The position numbers were made by a program, and so were the translations under genes. A DNA stretch of 47,870 bases from positions 1 through 47,870 of the forward strand of contig CALRGQ010000004.1 in assembly GCA_943357915.1 (NCBI GenBank), read 5' to 3'. This DNA is from Candidatus Peribacteria bacterium. GTDB lineage: Bacteria > Patescibacteriota > Gracilibacteria > Peribacterales > Peribacteraceae. The notes under the pieces were generated by a model. The model was not told where the DNA came from and ran no database searches. It saw only the letters and a list, made by a program, of their open reading frames with translations. Shown in pieces: positions 1 to 10,300 of the stretch (its first letter is position 1; each line of letters starts with the position of its first letter).

Positions 1-2
1 GT

Positions 3-146
3 CGATTCTTGTATGTTCCGTCTTTCTTGATCGAGCGCGAACTACATTCAGAACATATTTTTCATGGTAAACAGGGAAAATTTCATCATATCTTGGCTAA
101 GACAACAGGTAAACGCTTCATTTTAGCCCCCATAATTTTCCATTAA
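3..146 (+). CDS. C-terminal end of an unidentified protein (partial)
   Basis: An open frame enters from the left edge and ends at TAA 144-146, giving about 47 residues that finish ...KRFILAPIIFH. The tail is basic and aromatic and I do not recognise the family. Support is indirect: the stop is followed 17 bases later by a strong bidirectional terminator, and the frame converges on the minus-strand surface gene, as expected for the end of a plus-strand gene. A 47-codon open frame can arise by chance (roughly one in ten), so this is a tentative call. Confidence 0.45.
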   Translation, partial: RFLYVPSFLIERELHSEHIFHGKQGKFHHILAKTTGKRFILAPIIFH

Positions 147-157
147 GCCACGTCCTT

Positions 158-193
158 TAAAAAAACGCCCCGACTTTCGAGGCGTTCTTTTTT
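158..193. terminator. Bidirectional intrinsic terminator
   Basis: AACGCC (164-169) pairs with GGCGTT (181-186), and an inner CGA/TCG pairing extends the stem around a CTT loop. An A-run lies on the left and a T-run on the right, so it can stop transcription from both sides: the partial plus-strand gene and the minus-strand surface gene ending at 212. The same hairpin and flanking bases recur at 11051-11083 behind the third surface paralog. Confidence 0.8.
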
Positions 194-211
194 CAGACGA
201 TCTACTAATTC

Positions 212-2980
212 CTAACCGTTATATGACGTTCCCTTGACGTCGCTCTCTGAAGACTCGATCCAAAGGAACTGTGTCGACGTAACGTTATCCTTATCGAGCC
301 AACGAACGTGGCTACCAGCAGCACCGAATGCCGTAGCGCTGATGGAATCAAAGTTCTGGAGAGAGACCTGAAGGGTCGAAGAGGCAAAGTTGTTGACCTT
401 CGGATTAATAACGTTTGTCTCAAGAACAAGGGTCATATCTGATCCTGGATCGATCGCCGTATCGACAGAGCCGAACGTGAGACCGCCGCATGTTGCGAGA
501 AGCTGAGAAGCACTGACAGTTGTGACGATACAAGAAGCCTTGGTCGTAGGATCAGCCTTGTTATAGACCAAGTACGACGACGTGCCTGTTTTGACGTTCG
601 TCGTGTTTACACTGAAAATGATATCAGACAGCGTGAATTTATTGTTTCCGTTCTTCGTATTACTTGCAGAAGCAGCGCTGAACTTGAACTGACCAATCTG
701 ACGCTGTGGTCCTGTTGGGATAGAAGTGCCATCAGAATCTGGAGAAGCGTTTGTGATAGACGTGACTTTGGAGTGCACAACGACGTTGTCATTTCCGATG
801 ATCGTCTGGGAAGGTGCTGCAGCAGAAACCCCGATGAAAACCTCGCCTTCACCACTGACTCCATCGCCATCGTTTGCATCAAGAGTATTCGAGGAGATTA
901 GACCTCGAGCCTTTGCTCCTGCAACTGCATCAACGGCGAGCTGTACTTGCTGACCAGAGACAGAACCATCAACGTCTGTGCGCATGCGCAAACGAGCCAA
1001 GGTATTCATATTTGAACCCTTCGGAACAATCAATTCCTGACCGTTCATCGTGGCACACATGGAGTTTGCAGGAACTGATGTGGTGCCGCAGCCTGCAACG
1101 TTTGCAATAGCGAATGGCGTCTCTGAACCGACCTTGAAGAGTTCGATACGATCAACGTTCGAGGCAAATGTACCTGCATTTGGACCCGTAGCAGTGAAAA
1201 CAAGATTTGTGACATCAATATCTTCGTACTCAGCATGGAACTGTAAACGCATGACTTCATCACTCAACGTGCCACCAAGGAGCTGATGTTTACGTGTTGG
1301 AGTAGATGACTTCGTGATGAAGAGATCACCTTGGGAACGGAGGGTGTAGATCGTTGCTTGTGCAGTCGTGACCGTTGTTTCACATGTCGTGGCACAGACT
1401 CCATCGGTCTTGATGCCGCTAAGAGGAGTACCTTCATTCAATGTCTCAGAACCTACGTAGGCTGGAAGCGTCGTTGCAAATTTCAGCTGAAGCGAGTTAC
1501 TAGCAAGGCTAGGAGGTACGTCGGCATGAACTTCGAAGACGACAGTTTTAGTAGCTGGAACAACATAGCCAGTACCCAAGAGTGCGTCGAGCGTGACTAC
1601 TCCGCTCACAGGAGAAACTCCTTTTCTGAGAATAGTATCAACAACGGTGTTACCATCAGTATCAACCCACAAAGCGTAGTTTGCGCCGTTCAGGAGTGAT
1701 CCCTGCGCTGCGTCAAAGGCAAAAGAAGTGGTAAGAATATCCTCGTTCTCTGCATGTGCTTCAAAACGGAGGAGAGAAATGTTCTTCTGGTTTTTGACTG
1801 CGTTATCAGTTGTAGCTGTAGCTTTCTGGATAATAGTGAGTTCGTTTTGGATAACTGGTGCACATGTATCCTGTCCACCATCGGTGACGGACCAATTATT
1901 TGGAGCTCCTGTCAGTACTGCCTTTGCATCAACCGCACAGTATTTGCTATTACCAGCATCAAATACCACCCCGCTTTCAAGAAGTGGTGACTGTGCAGCC
2001 CAACCAGTGAGAAGTGCATCGTAGTTTGCGGTATCAAGAGTAACAGTATGGAACATTGACTCGGCACTGCGCAGCTTTTTCACATTCCATTGCCCTAGAT
2101 TCTGTTCAAAATTAGTAGCTCGTGCAAACATTTTCGACATCGTTGTGACCTTTTGAGTGTTCCAGTCACCAATGTTTTGATTGAATGAAAGCGCATTAGA
2201 AAACATGCCACTCATGTTTGTGACCGATGCAGTATTCCACGCACCGATGTCTTGGTTGAACTGAACGGCTCCAATGAACATCCCAGACATATCCGTCACT
2301 GCATCAGTGTTCCATCCTCCAATATTTTGGTTGAAAGATCTAGCAGAACGAAACATGACTCTCATATCTGTAACAGATGATGTATCCCATGCTCCAATAT
2401 TCTGATTGAAAAATGGTGTAACAGAGAACATCCCGTGCATATCCTTCACTGATGAGGTATTCCACGTATTCATATTGGGACTACCAATAAATGCTGCTGT
2501 GTTGAAGAACATCCACGACATATCAGTCACATTCGTAAGATTCGGTACATCTGTTGCTGAGAGGGTTGTAAGATTTGAGCAACCCATGAATGCACTTTCC
2601 ATGCTCGACCACACTCCTGTGCCCCACTGTTGAACGGTCAAAAGTTTCTGTTTATCATTATTACCATTATTTAAACCGAAATAGATACGTGGGAAAGTCC
2701 CGCTGATCCGTACCGAATACACTCCGGGAGTTGCGTACGTACATGTGTAGTTTCCAGTCCTCCCAACGGCTTCATTCTTACCATTATTATCGCAGTCAAC
2801 ATTGTACTTATATCCACCTCCCGTCGTGGGAATCGTAAATTGCTTCGATGTACTCTTGCCAGGATTATTCGTTTTTATGCCAATGATAAAATCGCCTGAA
2901 GCAGCTTGCGCACTTGGCGAGCCAACGATTGCGACGAGCGCAAGCGTAAGAGCAGAGGAAAACAGAAATTTGTACTTCAT
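212..2980 (-). CDS. Secreted surface protein with BspA-like (DUF285) repeats
   Basis: 922 residues. A Sec signal peptide (about 1-26, ending AQA|ASG) shows export. Residues about 100-345 hold six or so repeats of the BspA/DUF285 type, recognisable by the recurring FNQNIG-W-NT and VTDM--MF words; this leucine-rich-repeat-like fold is known in surface lipoproteins and adhesins. Residues about 380-550 (starting ENELTIIQK) match a module in the gene at 3225-6437. Residues about 550-922 match the C-termini of both paralogs, ending in the shared WIESS...KGTSYNG. There is no C-terminal membrane helix or LPXTG motif, so the conserved C-module may itself be the attachment device (inference). It is followed by the terminator at 158-193 and preceded by a consensus-like promoter and a G10 tract. 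A ligand or host-contact role is plausible but not shown. Confidence 0.88.
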   Translation of the reverse strand: MKYKFLFSSALTLALVAIVGSPSAQAASGDFIIGIKTNNPGKSTSKQFTIPTTGGGYKYNVDCDNNGKNEAVGRTGNYTCTYATPGVYSVRISGTFPRIYFGLNNGNNDKQKLLTVQQWGTGVWSSMESAFMGCSNLTTLSATDVPNLTNVTDMSWMFFNTAAFIGSPNMNTWNTSSVKDMHGMFSVTPFFNQNIGAWDTSSVTDMRVMFRSARSFNQNIGGWNTDAVTDMSGMFIGAVQFNQDIGAWNTASVTNMSGMFSNALSFNQNIGDWNTQKVTTMSKMFARATNFEQNLGQWNVKKLRSAESMFHTVTLDTANYDALLTGWAAQSPLLESGVVFDAGNSKYCAVDAKAVLTGAPNNWSVTDGGQDTCAPVIQNELTIIQKATATTDNAVKNQKNISLLRFEAHAENEDILTTSFAFDAAQGSLLNGANYALWVDTDGNTVVDTILRKGVSPVSGVVTLDALLGTGYVVPATKTVVFEVHADVPPSLASNSLQLKFATTLPAYVGSETLNEGTPLSGIKTDGVCATTCETTVTTAQATIYTLRSQGDLFITKSSTPTRKHQLLGGTLSDEVMRLQFHAEYEDIDVTNLVFTATGPNAGTFASNVDRIELFKVGSETPFAIANVAGCGTTSVPANSMCATMNGQELIVPKGSNMNTLARLRMRTDVDGSVSGQQVQLAVDAVAGAKARGLISSNTLDANDGDGVSGEGEVFIGVSAAAPSQTIIGNDNVVVHSKVTSITNASPDSDGTSIPTGPQRQIGQFKFSAASASNTKNGNNKFTLSDIIFSVNTTNVKTGTSSYLVYNKADPTTKASCIVTTVSASQLLATCGGLTFGSVDTAIDPGSDMTLVLETNVINPKVNNFASSTLQVSLQNFDSISATAFGAAGSHVRWLDKDNVTSTQFLWIESSESDVKGTSYNG

Positions 2981-2985
2981 ACGAA

Positions 2986-2995
2986 GGGGGGGGGG
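2986..2995. repeat. G10 homopolymer in the 5' leader of the surface gene
   Basis: Ten consecutive G (C10 on the coding strand) lie five bases upstream of the ATG at 2980. The otherwise very similar leader of the paralog at 3225-6437 has only G5 at the same place. Homopolymers of this length slip during replication and are classic phase-variation switches; here a length change would alter the initiation region rather than the reading frame. Confidence 0.75.
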
Positions 2996-3063
2996 AAGTA
3001 ATTGAGTAGATGACAGTTAAAACGGAGCGACGAGGATACTCCTTACACATACTTTGAAAATGT

Positions 3064-3091
3064 ATAATACATTATTTTTTATATTAAGCAA
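3064..3091 (-). promoter_or_regulatory. Promoter of the BspA-like surface gene
   Basis: On the minus strand, TTGCTT (3086-3091) and TATTAT (3064-3069) are separated by 16 bases. The same arrangement (TTGCAT-16-TATTAT) precedes the paralog at 6516-6543, and the roughly 80-base leaders of the two genes are closely similar, which supports a functional conserved promoter and leader. Confidence 0.7.
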
Positions 3092-3173
3092 GCGCTTAGC
3101 CAAGAACACATAAAAGGACTATTCAGGGTTCTTTAAGGGTTTTTTCATGCTGTTCGATTCTTCGTAAAAGAAA

Positions 3174-3195
3174 GGCCACCTCGTTCGAGGTAGCC
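3174..3195 (-). terminator. Hairpin behind the DUF11 surface gene
   Basis: GGC-C-ACCTCG pairs with CGAGGT-A-GCC around a TT loop, with one internal mismatch. On the minus strand a T-rich stretch follows (complement of gtaaaagaaa). It sits 30 bases past the stop of the gene ending at 3225, so a terminator is likely. The rest of 2981-3224 holds the leader and promoter of the neighbouring surface gene. Confidence 0.55.
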
Positions 3196-3224
3196 CTTCT
3201 CTATCAGTGAATAAATAACAATGA

Positions 3225-6200
3225 TTAACCCTGAAACGACGTACTGTTGATCACAGTCTCTGAAGATTCGGTCCCGAAGAACTGCGTTGAAGAACCAAAA
3301 TCCTGATCAAGCCAACGGATGTGGCTTTGCGATGGACTGAAAGCGGAAGCGGAGATATCAGAGAAGTTCTGGAGAGAGACCTGAAGCGTGGAGGCCGAAG
3401 TGTTGCTGATCTTGGCATTTACAACTTCTGCCTCAAGAACGAAGGTCACATCGGAACCAGGTTCAATTTCAGTATTTACTGACGAGCTCATGAGATTACT
3501 GCACGTAATGACAAGAGCATCAGTGGCAATTGCCTTGTCAGCAGTACATGTACTCTTCATCGTCGGATCAAGTTTGCTGTAGATCTTGAAGTCCGATGTG
3601 GCCAGAGCCGTCTGATCACCGGAACCAAGCAGGACGTTCGTGGCATTCACGTTGAAGATGATGTCAGAGAGCGTCCACCTGTTCATACCATTCTTCGTAT
3701 TATTTGCAGCGGCAGCACTGAACTTGAACTGACCAATAGCGCGCTGAGATCCTGTTGGGATTGCCGTGCCATCCGCATCAGGAGAAGCATTCTTGATGGA
3801 TGTGACTTTGGACAAAGTAACAAAATTCATTCCTCCAGCAACAGTATCATCATAGCCATACTGATTCCCTCCTATATATATTTTACCTGGGATGGTAGTC
3901 TCACCATCTCTGTTGAGCTCATTTGTCGAAAGAACACCTCTAGCTTCTACTGAAGCTTCAAACATGCCACCAGCTATTCCTATTTGTACTAACTCCCCAC
4001 TGATAGCACCATCCACGTCTGTTTTGACATGTGCTCGAACAAGAACGGGTAAAATAGATCCTTTAGGAACTACTAACTGATGATTTTGTAAAGCTACACA
4101 AAAAGTACCAGGAGAAAATCCAGTTCCGCAAACAGAACCTGTAGCAAAAGCAAAGGGTGTAGTCTGACCTTCGTAAAATAGTTCCAGTCTATCGACCGAA
4201 ATTACACCATGATCCACAGTATAGAAACGCAGAAGAGTCACATCTACTGGCTCGTATTCAGCGCGGAACTGCAGACGCAAAATCTCCTCTCCCAACGTTC
4301 CTCCTAGTAACTGGTGACTTCGGAGAGGAATAGAAGGTTGTGTGATGTAGAGATTGCCCTGAGAAATGAGCGTGTAGATCGTTGCTTGTGCAGTCGCGAC
4401 CGTTGTTTCACAGGTCGTGGCACAGACTCCATCGGTTTTGATGCCGCTAAGAGCAGTACCTTCATTCAATGTCTCAGAACCTACGTAGGCTGGAAGCGTC
4501 GTTGCAAATTTGAGTTGCAATGTATTGTCAACCAATGAAGAGGCAACATCAGCATGAACTTCAAAGATGACAGACCCCATAGCTGGGACAACAACGCCAC
4601 CTCCAAAGATATTATCGAATGTCACCAGTCCGCTTACAGGAGAAACTGCTGCATGGAAAACCGTATCGACGGAACCATTATTGTCGGTATCTGCCCAAAG
4701 TTTATAGTTTTGAGCATTGTTGAGTGATCCTTGTGCAGCATTGAAGCGAAAGGATGTTGCAACAATTACTTCATTATCTGCATGTGCCTCGAAACGGAGG
4801 AGATTGATATCTTTCTGATTCTTCACAGCGGTATCAGTGGTAGCCATGGCCTTCTGCACGATCGTGAGTTCGTTCTCGATCGCTGAAGTACACGTGACAT
4901 TCGTCGAGACAGTAGCGCTCGTGTTATTAGCAGTATTCGGGTCGATAGCACCGTTGGTCGTCACAGTGGCGACGTTCTGGATGGTCGAATCGCACACAGC
5001 TGCAGACGTACCGAATGCGAGAGTAAACGTCGCGGACTTGCCTGTGGCAAGGTTTCCTGCGTTACAGACAACTGAAGGACCGACGACTTTGCAGTACTTG
5101 GAAGACTGTGGCGCCGGCAAGAAAGTAAGGCCGGAAGGGATGACATCACGTGCGACGGTGTTCGTGACTGTTGGACCGGCATTCGCGACGGTGATGGAAT
5201 AGGTCAGAACAGCACCTTTTTCGATGGTCGTAGGGCCGGACTTCGTTATGGAGAGATCGGCCTCCTGACACGTAACAGTCGTTGTGACTGTGTTGCTCGT
5301 ATCATTTGCAGCATTCGGATCGTTGACCGCAGAGACGGAAGCGGTGTTACTGATCACTGATCCGCACGTAGCGTCAGTCGTAGAGAACTTGAGAGTAAAA
5401 TCACGAGATCCACCAGGACCAACTTTTCCTGAGCACGTCACAGCGGAACCGACGAGGCTACAACCGACGGGAGCGGAAGCGGCATCAAAGGTAACACCAG
5501 CTGGGACAGCATCTTTCATCGTGAAAGACCTCGTAGCCAAAGCACTATTGTTTTTCACTCTGAGGGCGTACGAAAGGAGATTACCTTTCAGAACCGTAAC
5601 AGGAGCGGACTTTGTGATGAAAAGATCTGGGCAAGTCACAGTCGTGGAGACGGTGTTGCTCGTGTCATTGGAAGCATTCGGATCGTAGACTGCGGAGACA
5701 GAGGCAGTGTTATTGATCACTGATTCGCAGGCTAAGGAATCCGTGGAGAACTTGAGGGAAATGCTGCGAGATTTACCAGCACCGACTCGCGTAGAACACG
5801 TTACTGAAGTACCAGCAACAGAGCATTCTTTGGAAGCCGAATCAAAGACAAGACCCTCTGGGATCAGGTCAGTCATCGTAAATGTCTGAGCAACCGAAGG
5901 GCCGTTGTTCGTCACTTTGATCGTGTACAAAAGAAGATTGCCTTTTGCGATACTCAAAGGAGCAGACTTTGTAATAGAGAAGTCTGGGCAAGCCACAGTC
6001 GTGGAGACGGTGTTGCTCGTATTATTAGCGAGATTTGGATCATTGAGTGAAGAAACAGTAGCAACATTCGTTACCGATGCTTCGCAACTTGCTGATGCTG
6101 TGGAATATTTCACGTTGAAAGCTCGTGAAGAACCAGCATTGATCTTCGTGGACACACACGTCACGGTCGTGCCAACGAGATTGCAGCCAGATGTAGCGGA

Positions 6201-6437
6201 AACAAAGGTGAGTCCAGCCGGTACTTCATTTTTGAGCGTAAAAGATGGGGCGGCCACGGGACCATTATTGAGTACGGTTATTGCGTACGTCACTATTTCC
6301 CCCTTCAGGATACTTGCAACAGGAGTTTTAATAGAAACGGAAAGATCCGCTCCGCTTGCAGCTTGCGCACGTGGCGAGCCAACGAATGCGACGAGCGCAA
6401 GCGTAAGGGCAGAGGAGAATAGAAATTTGTACTTCAT
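3225..6437 (-). CDS. Secreted surface protein with four DUF11 domains
   Basis: 1070 residues. The signal peptide (1-26) is nearly identical to that of the gene at 212-2980. Four tandem DUF11-type domains (about 30-140, 150-260, 270-390, 392-515) each carry the family words ADLS/DLFITK, Y-I-V-N-GP, DVIPSGLTF and SNTVSTTVTC. Next come the ENELTIVQK module (about 520-705) and the shared C-terminal module (about 705-1070), ending GTESSETVINSTSFQG. DUF11 domains are Ig-like stalk or adhesion modules known from large bacterial surface proteins. Long stretches of DNA in the shared modules are almost identical to the paralogs, while the N-terminal domains are unrelated. Its promoter overlaps that of the divergent sigma-factor gene, so it may be under the control of that sigma/anti-sigma pair (inference). 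Confidence 0.88.
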   Translation of the reverse strand: MKYKFLFSSALTLALVAFVGSPRAQAASGADLSVSIKTPVASILKGEIVTYAITVLNNGPVAAPSFTLKNEVPAGLTFVSATSGCNLVGTTVTCVSTKINAGSSRAFNVKYSTASASCEASVTNVATVSSLNDPNLANNTSNTVSTTVACPDFSITKSAPLSIAKGNLLLYTIKVTNNGPSVAQTFTMTDLIPEGLVFDSASKECSVAGTSVTCSTRVGAGKSRSISLKFSTDSLACESVINNTASVSAVYDPNASNDTSNTVSTTVTCPDLFITKSAPVTVLKGNLLSYALRVKNNSALATRSFTMKDAVPAGVTFDAASAPVGCSLVGSAVTCSGKVGPGGSRDFTLKFSTTDATCGSVISNTASVSAVNDPNAANDTSNTVTTTVTCQEADLSITKSGPTTIEKGAVLTYSITVANAGPTVTNTVARDVIPSGLTFLPAPQSSKYCKVVGPSVVCNAGNLATGKSATFTLAFGTSAAVCDSTIQNVATVTTNGAIDPNTANNTSATVSTNVTCTSAIENELTIVQKAMATTDTAVKNQKDINLLRFEAHADNEVIVATSFRFNAAQGSLNNAQNYKLWADTDNNGSVDTVFHAAVSPVSGLVTFDNIFGGGVVVPAMGSVIFEVHADVASSLVDNTLQLKFATTLPAYVGSETLNEGTALSGIKTDGVCATTCETTVATAQATIYTLISQGNLYITQPSIPLRSHQLLGGTLGEEILRLQFRAEYEPVDVTLLRFYTVDHGVISVDRLELFYEGQTTPFAFATGSVCGTGFSPGTFCVALQNHQLVVPKGSILPVLVRAHVKTDVDGAISGELVQIGIAGGMFEASVEARGVLSTNELNRDGETTIPGKIYIGGNQYGYDDTVAGGMNFVTLSKVTSIKNASPDADGTAIPTGSQRAIGQFKFSAAAANNTKNGMNRWTLSDIIFNVNATNVLLGSGDQTALATSDFKIYSKLDPTMKSTCTADKAIATDALVITCSNLMSSSVNTEIEPGSDVTFVLEAEVVNAKISNTSASTLQVSLQNFSDISASAFSPSQSHIRWLDQDFGSSTQFFGTESSETVINSTSFQG

Positions 6438-6511
6438 ACGAGAAAGGGGGTAATTGAGTAGATGACAGGTATAACGAAGCGACGACGATACTTCTTACAC
6501 TTATTTTGAAG

Positions 6512-6539
6512 TTGTATAATAAATTATTTTATGTATAAT
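6512..6539 (+). promoter_or_regulatory. Divergent promoter toward the sigma-factor gene
   Basis: TTGTAT (6512-6517), 16 bases, perfect TATAAT (6534-6539) on the plus strand. It would give a leader of about 170-220 bases before the sigma gene (6545-6764), in which I see no clear structured element. Confidence 0.6.
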
Positions 6540-6543
6540 GCAA
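6516..6543 (-). promoter_or_regulatory. Promoter of the DUF11 surface gene
   Basis: TTGCAT (6538-6543), 16 bases, TATTAT (6516-6521) on the minus strand. It overlaps almost completely with the opposing promoter at 6512-6539, so the two are likely mutually exclusive in polymerase binding. Confidence 0.65.
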
Positions 6544-6764
6544 GTCCGCCTGTTTTTAAAAAAAATATGTGGTGCTGAGACAACGATAGACTTTACAAAT
6601 GATGATCCATCACACAGGCTATCGTTCAATAGAATTCTATGTTGCTACTACTCCTCCCTTCTTGGCTCCCCCGCGTGCACCATATATTCACGCTTTTTCT
6701 GTGTAAGAAAATGGCGCATGAGGACGTTCTTCCTGTTGTACGACATCGATCCTTGCAATCAGAC

Positions 6765-7346
6765 ATGTCACCAACGGCAGAGGATCCGCGCACGGACCTT
6801 CAGCTACTACATGACATTGAGGACGATCCCCAAGCATTTTCTGCTCTCTTCGACCGCTACTTCACCCGCGTGTACCACTTCCACTCCTTCCGCATCCGGC
6901 AGAAAGAAGATGCAGAGGATCTCACCTCAGAGACGTTCGTAAAAATATTTGAAAAACTCCATACATATCAAGATAGAGGTATTCCTTTCTCCGTATGGGT
7001 CTTCACGATCGCCCGTCATACACTCATAGACTTCACCCGTCGCTCTCATAACAACGTTACATCTCTGGATGCACTGGAAGAGTTCCAGCAGCCAGGACAG
7101 GAGTTTGATCACGACGCAATTGACCGAAGCGTGCTCATGGAGAAACTGTGGAAAGCGAGTGCTGTGCTCCCTGAGAAACAACAACAGATCTGGGCTCTCA
7201 AGCTCTCCTCAGGCATGACCCATGCAGACATTGGTTCCACACTTGGAATGACAGAAAACAATGTCAATGTCGCAATTTCCAGATCACTGAAAACACTCCG
7301 AACGTATCTTTCCCATGCTCATCACGATCCTGACCATGTCGCCTAA
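6765..7346 (+). CDS. ECF-type RNA polymerase sigma factor
   Basis: About 193 residues from the ATG at 6765; an ATG at 6711 would add 18 residues. The longer frame from 6639 would add a hydrophobic leader that is atypical for a sigma factor. Region 2 (LFDRYFTRVYHF...EDAEDLTSETFVKIF) and region 4 (LPEKQQQIWALKLSSGMTHADIGSTLGMTENNV) are clear, giving the two-domain ECF layout that directs core polymerase to a small set of promoters. Its last 11 bases overlap the start of the next gene (ATGTCGCCTAA), so the two proteins are translationally coupled. The partner is a membrane protein with an anti-sigma-like base, the usual pairing for ECF factors. Likely targets are envelope genes, perhaps the adjacent surface paralogs, but this is inference. 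Confidence 0.9.
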   Translation: MSPTAEDPRTDLQLLHDIEDDPQAFSALFDRYFTRVYHFHSFRIRQKEDAEDLTSETFVKIFEKLHTYQDRGIPFSVWVFTIARHTLIDFTRRSHNNVTSLDALEEFQQPGQEFDHDAIDRSVLMEKLWKASAVLPEKQQQIWALKLSSGMTHADIGSTLGMTENNVNVAISRSLKTLRTYLSHAHHDPDHVA

Positions 7347-10300
7347 GCACAAACATCAACGGCCATTCGATGAAGAACTCATCAGTGAGCTCCTCCACGA
7401 ACGACTACTCAAAGTAGAACCATCGAATGACTTCCGAGATGCACTCTACGGACGGCTCATGCGTCAGCGAGTGACAAAAAAAGGAGCTGCGTACCTGCCG
7501 ATGTCGAAAGGGCATGGAATGTTCGGATGGACAGCGAGCGTAGCAATGGCATGTTTTGTACTTCTGGCGGCATCAGGCCTTACAACAACCTATGCGTACG
7601 TTTCTCCGTCCGTCACGCGTCAAAGCTCACTCTACGAACTCAAGCTCATCGTAGAACGGGCCGAACTCTCCCTGTCGTCTTCGCCGGAGCAACAAGCTAG
7701 GTCACTGCTGAAATTTGCGAAACGTCGCACGGATGAATTACGGACACTCTCGCTCCAGGGCAAGCTGGATACCGAAACACTGGCTGCCATCGTGAGGTAC
7801 ACCGAAGAGGCTCTTGCCCTCGCCGACAAAGCGAATGACACAACCACGCAGTCTGATATCCGAGAGCTGGTGGCGAAAGAAGCAGCCGAGCAACGTGCGA
7901 CTCTTCAGGAGCTACTAATCTCGCTTGGCATCTCTTCACTCGATGGAACGGAATCCCTCTCTATGGGGACAGAATCAATGATCGATGTCCCAGCGACCTT
8001 GGGTACTACCGATGAAGAAACGTCTGTCGTCCTCATCAACGTAGAAGACATCAAAGCATATGAACGCACAATCTCGGAGGTAGGATCAGTCGAGGTCAAT
8101 GCACTGGAACAAATCACGAGCAAACAACCCGTGCAAACCGAGAGACCTCCAGATCTATCACTCACGATCCCGATCCAACCTGACCCAGAGACGACTGTCG
8201 GTACAGAAATATCATTCACAGCTGTTATCAATAGCACAGGGGTACATCCCATCGATACAGCAACAATCACCGTTGACTGGGGCGACGGACGACAGTCGGT
8301 CAAAGTCATTGGACGTCTTGCGCAGGACAAAGAAAACACACTGATGTTTACGCACACCTATAACACCGCTGGAGCATTCATTGTACGCATCGTCGTCAGT
8401 GAGCCAAGCGGTGTCGAAGAATGGACAACGGCAAATAACCGTGATTCTCTGGCATTAACTATTCTAAAGCCACTCTGCGATATCGGTACGTATCGTTGTG
8501 ATGGAAGTGATATCGTAGAAATTTGTGCCCAGAATAATGGAGCGGCCAGCTGGCGTATGGACCGCAGTTGTCATGAGGATGAATTTTGCTCGGACGGTGC
8601 ATGTGTTCCACAGTGTGTCTCATCCTGTGAAAGAGAGGGTGAACTGCGTTGTAACACTGCTGGCACATCGACGGAGATCTGCGAGCGGAGGGTTGGATGT
8701 TTCCAGTGGCGTACGAATAAACTCTGCAACGATAGATGCGTATCTGGCGACTGTGTCTCCACGATCCATCGCTGTGGTGACAGTACAGTCAGTGATTTTG
8801 AGGAATGCGATGACGGAAACACACTGAGCGGTGACGGCTGTACAGCTTCGTGCAGAAAAGAAGTACAATGTACCGATGACGATGGAGGAAATACTCCTAC
8901 AAAACAAGGAACGGTGCGTGGCGGAGATAATAACGAAACAGACTTTTGTGAAGACCCAAATACGCTACTTGAATTCACGTGTTCGATAGCAGGAACTCCA
9001 TTTGCAAATCGTCTAACATGTCCAAATGGCTGTCGGAATGGAGCATGCCTTCCGGGTACAGTCTGTGGTAACAACAGTGTTGAGTCGGACGAAGAGTGTG
9101 ATGACGGCAACCGAACGATTGGTGACGGATGTTCCAATAATTGTAAGAGAGAAGAAGTGTCTTGCACCGACACTGATGGAGGCACACAACCTCTTGTTCG
9201 TGGTAGCGTATCGCTGCGAGGTCAAAAGATAACGGACTTCTGTGCTGCAGACGGGAAACTCTGGGAGTACCGATGCACAAGCCCTGGTTCCTTCACAAGT
9301 ATGACCTACACGTGCGCTACTCCTTGTCAGGATGGCGCATGTACGCCATTACCACCTGCAATTTGCGGCAACGGAATCGTCGAAACACCTGAAACCTGTG
9401 ATGATGGGAATACGACGAATTACGACGGATGCGGTTCTCTGTGTAAAACAGAATCTTCATGCAATGACTCAGACGGGGGAAATGTATCGACGACAAGTGG
9501 ATTCGTTCAGTTCGGAGCCATGACGTTCCAAGATAGCTGCGTGAGTAACGCCGTCATAAAAGAGTACATCTGTTACAACCGTTTCCAGATGGGATCGATC
9601 AGTTTTAACTGTCCGTATGGGTGTCTGAATAACGTTTGTCTCTCTGCACCAATGACTGTCTGTGGGAATAATAAAATCGAAGAAACAGAACAATGTGACG
9701 ACGGAAATCTTATAAACTACGATGGATGTGGTAGTCTGTGCAAAATAGAATCAACATGTTCAGATTCTGACGGTGGGAATTGGCCCGCCGTCAATGGATT
9801 TGTTCAATACGGCATGACGAAATTTAGTGATAGTTGCGTGACGCCACTCCTTGTAAAAGAACATATCTGCCTCAGTACGTATCAAATGGCTTCTGTACTC
9901 GTGAGTTGTGCCTACGGATGTGCGAATAATTCCTGCCTTTTAGCTCCACTTTCTGTTTGTGGAAATGGCGTCGTCGAAATAGGTGAGCAGTGTGATGACA
10001 GCAATGCTGTAGCAGGAGATGGTTGCAGCGCGACATGCCAAACGGAGCAAACGATTGACCTCACCGTCTCTAAAATTTCCTACGCTCGTCTTCCATCCAC
10101 AGACACAACTGACACCATCACTGTCAGCATCTCGGCGTTTAATAATGGACCTGCATACTCATCAGCGAGAAGTATCACCGCAACACTCATTGCCGGGGCA
10201 ACAGACGAGTATCCATCTGGCTTTACGTGGAGGGGAGAAGCAACAGTAATACTTGGTGTAAACAATGGTGTGGGAATCGACATGGGTGGACAGTACATTG

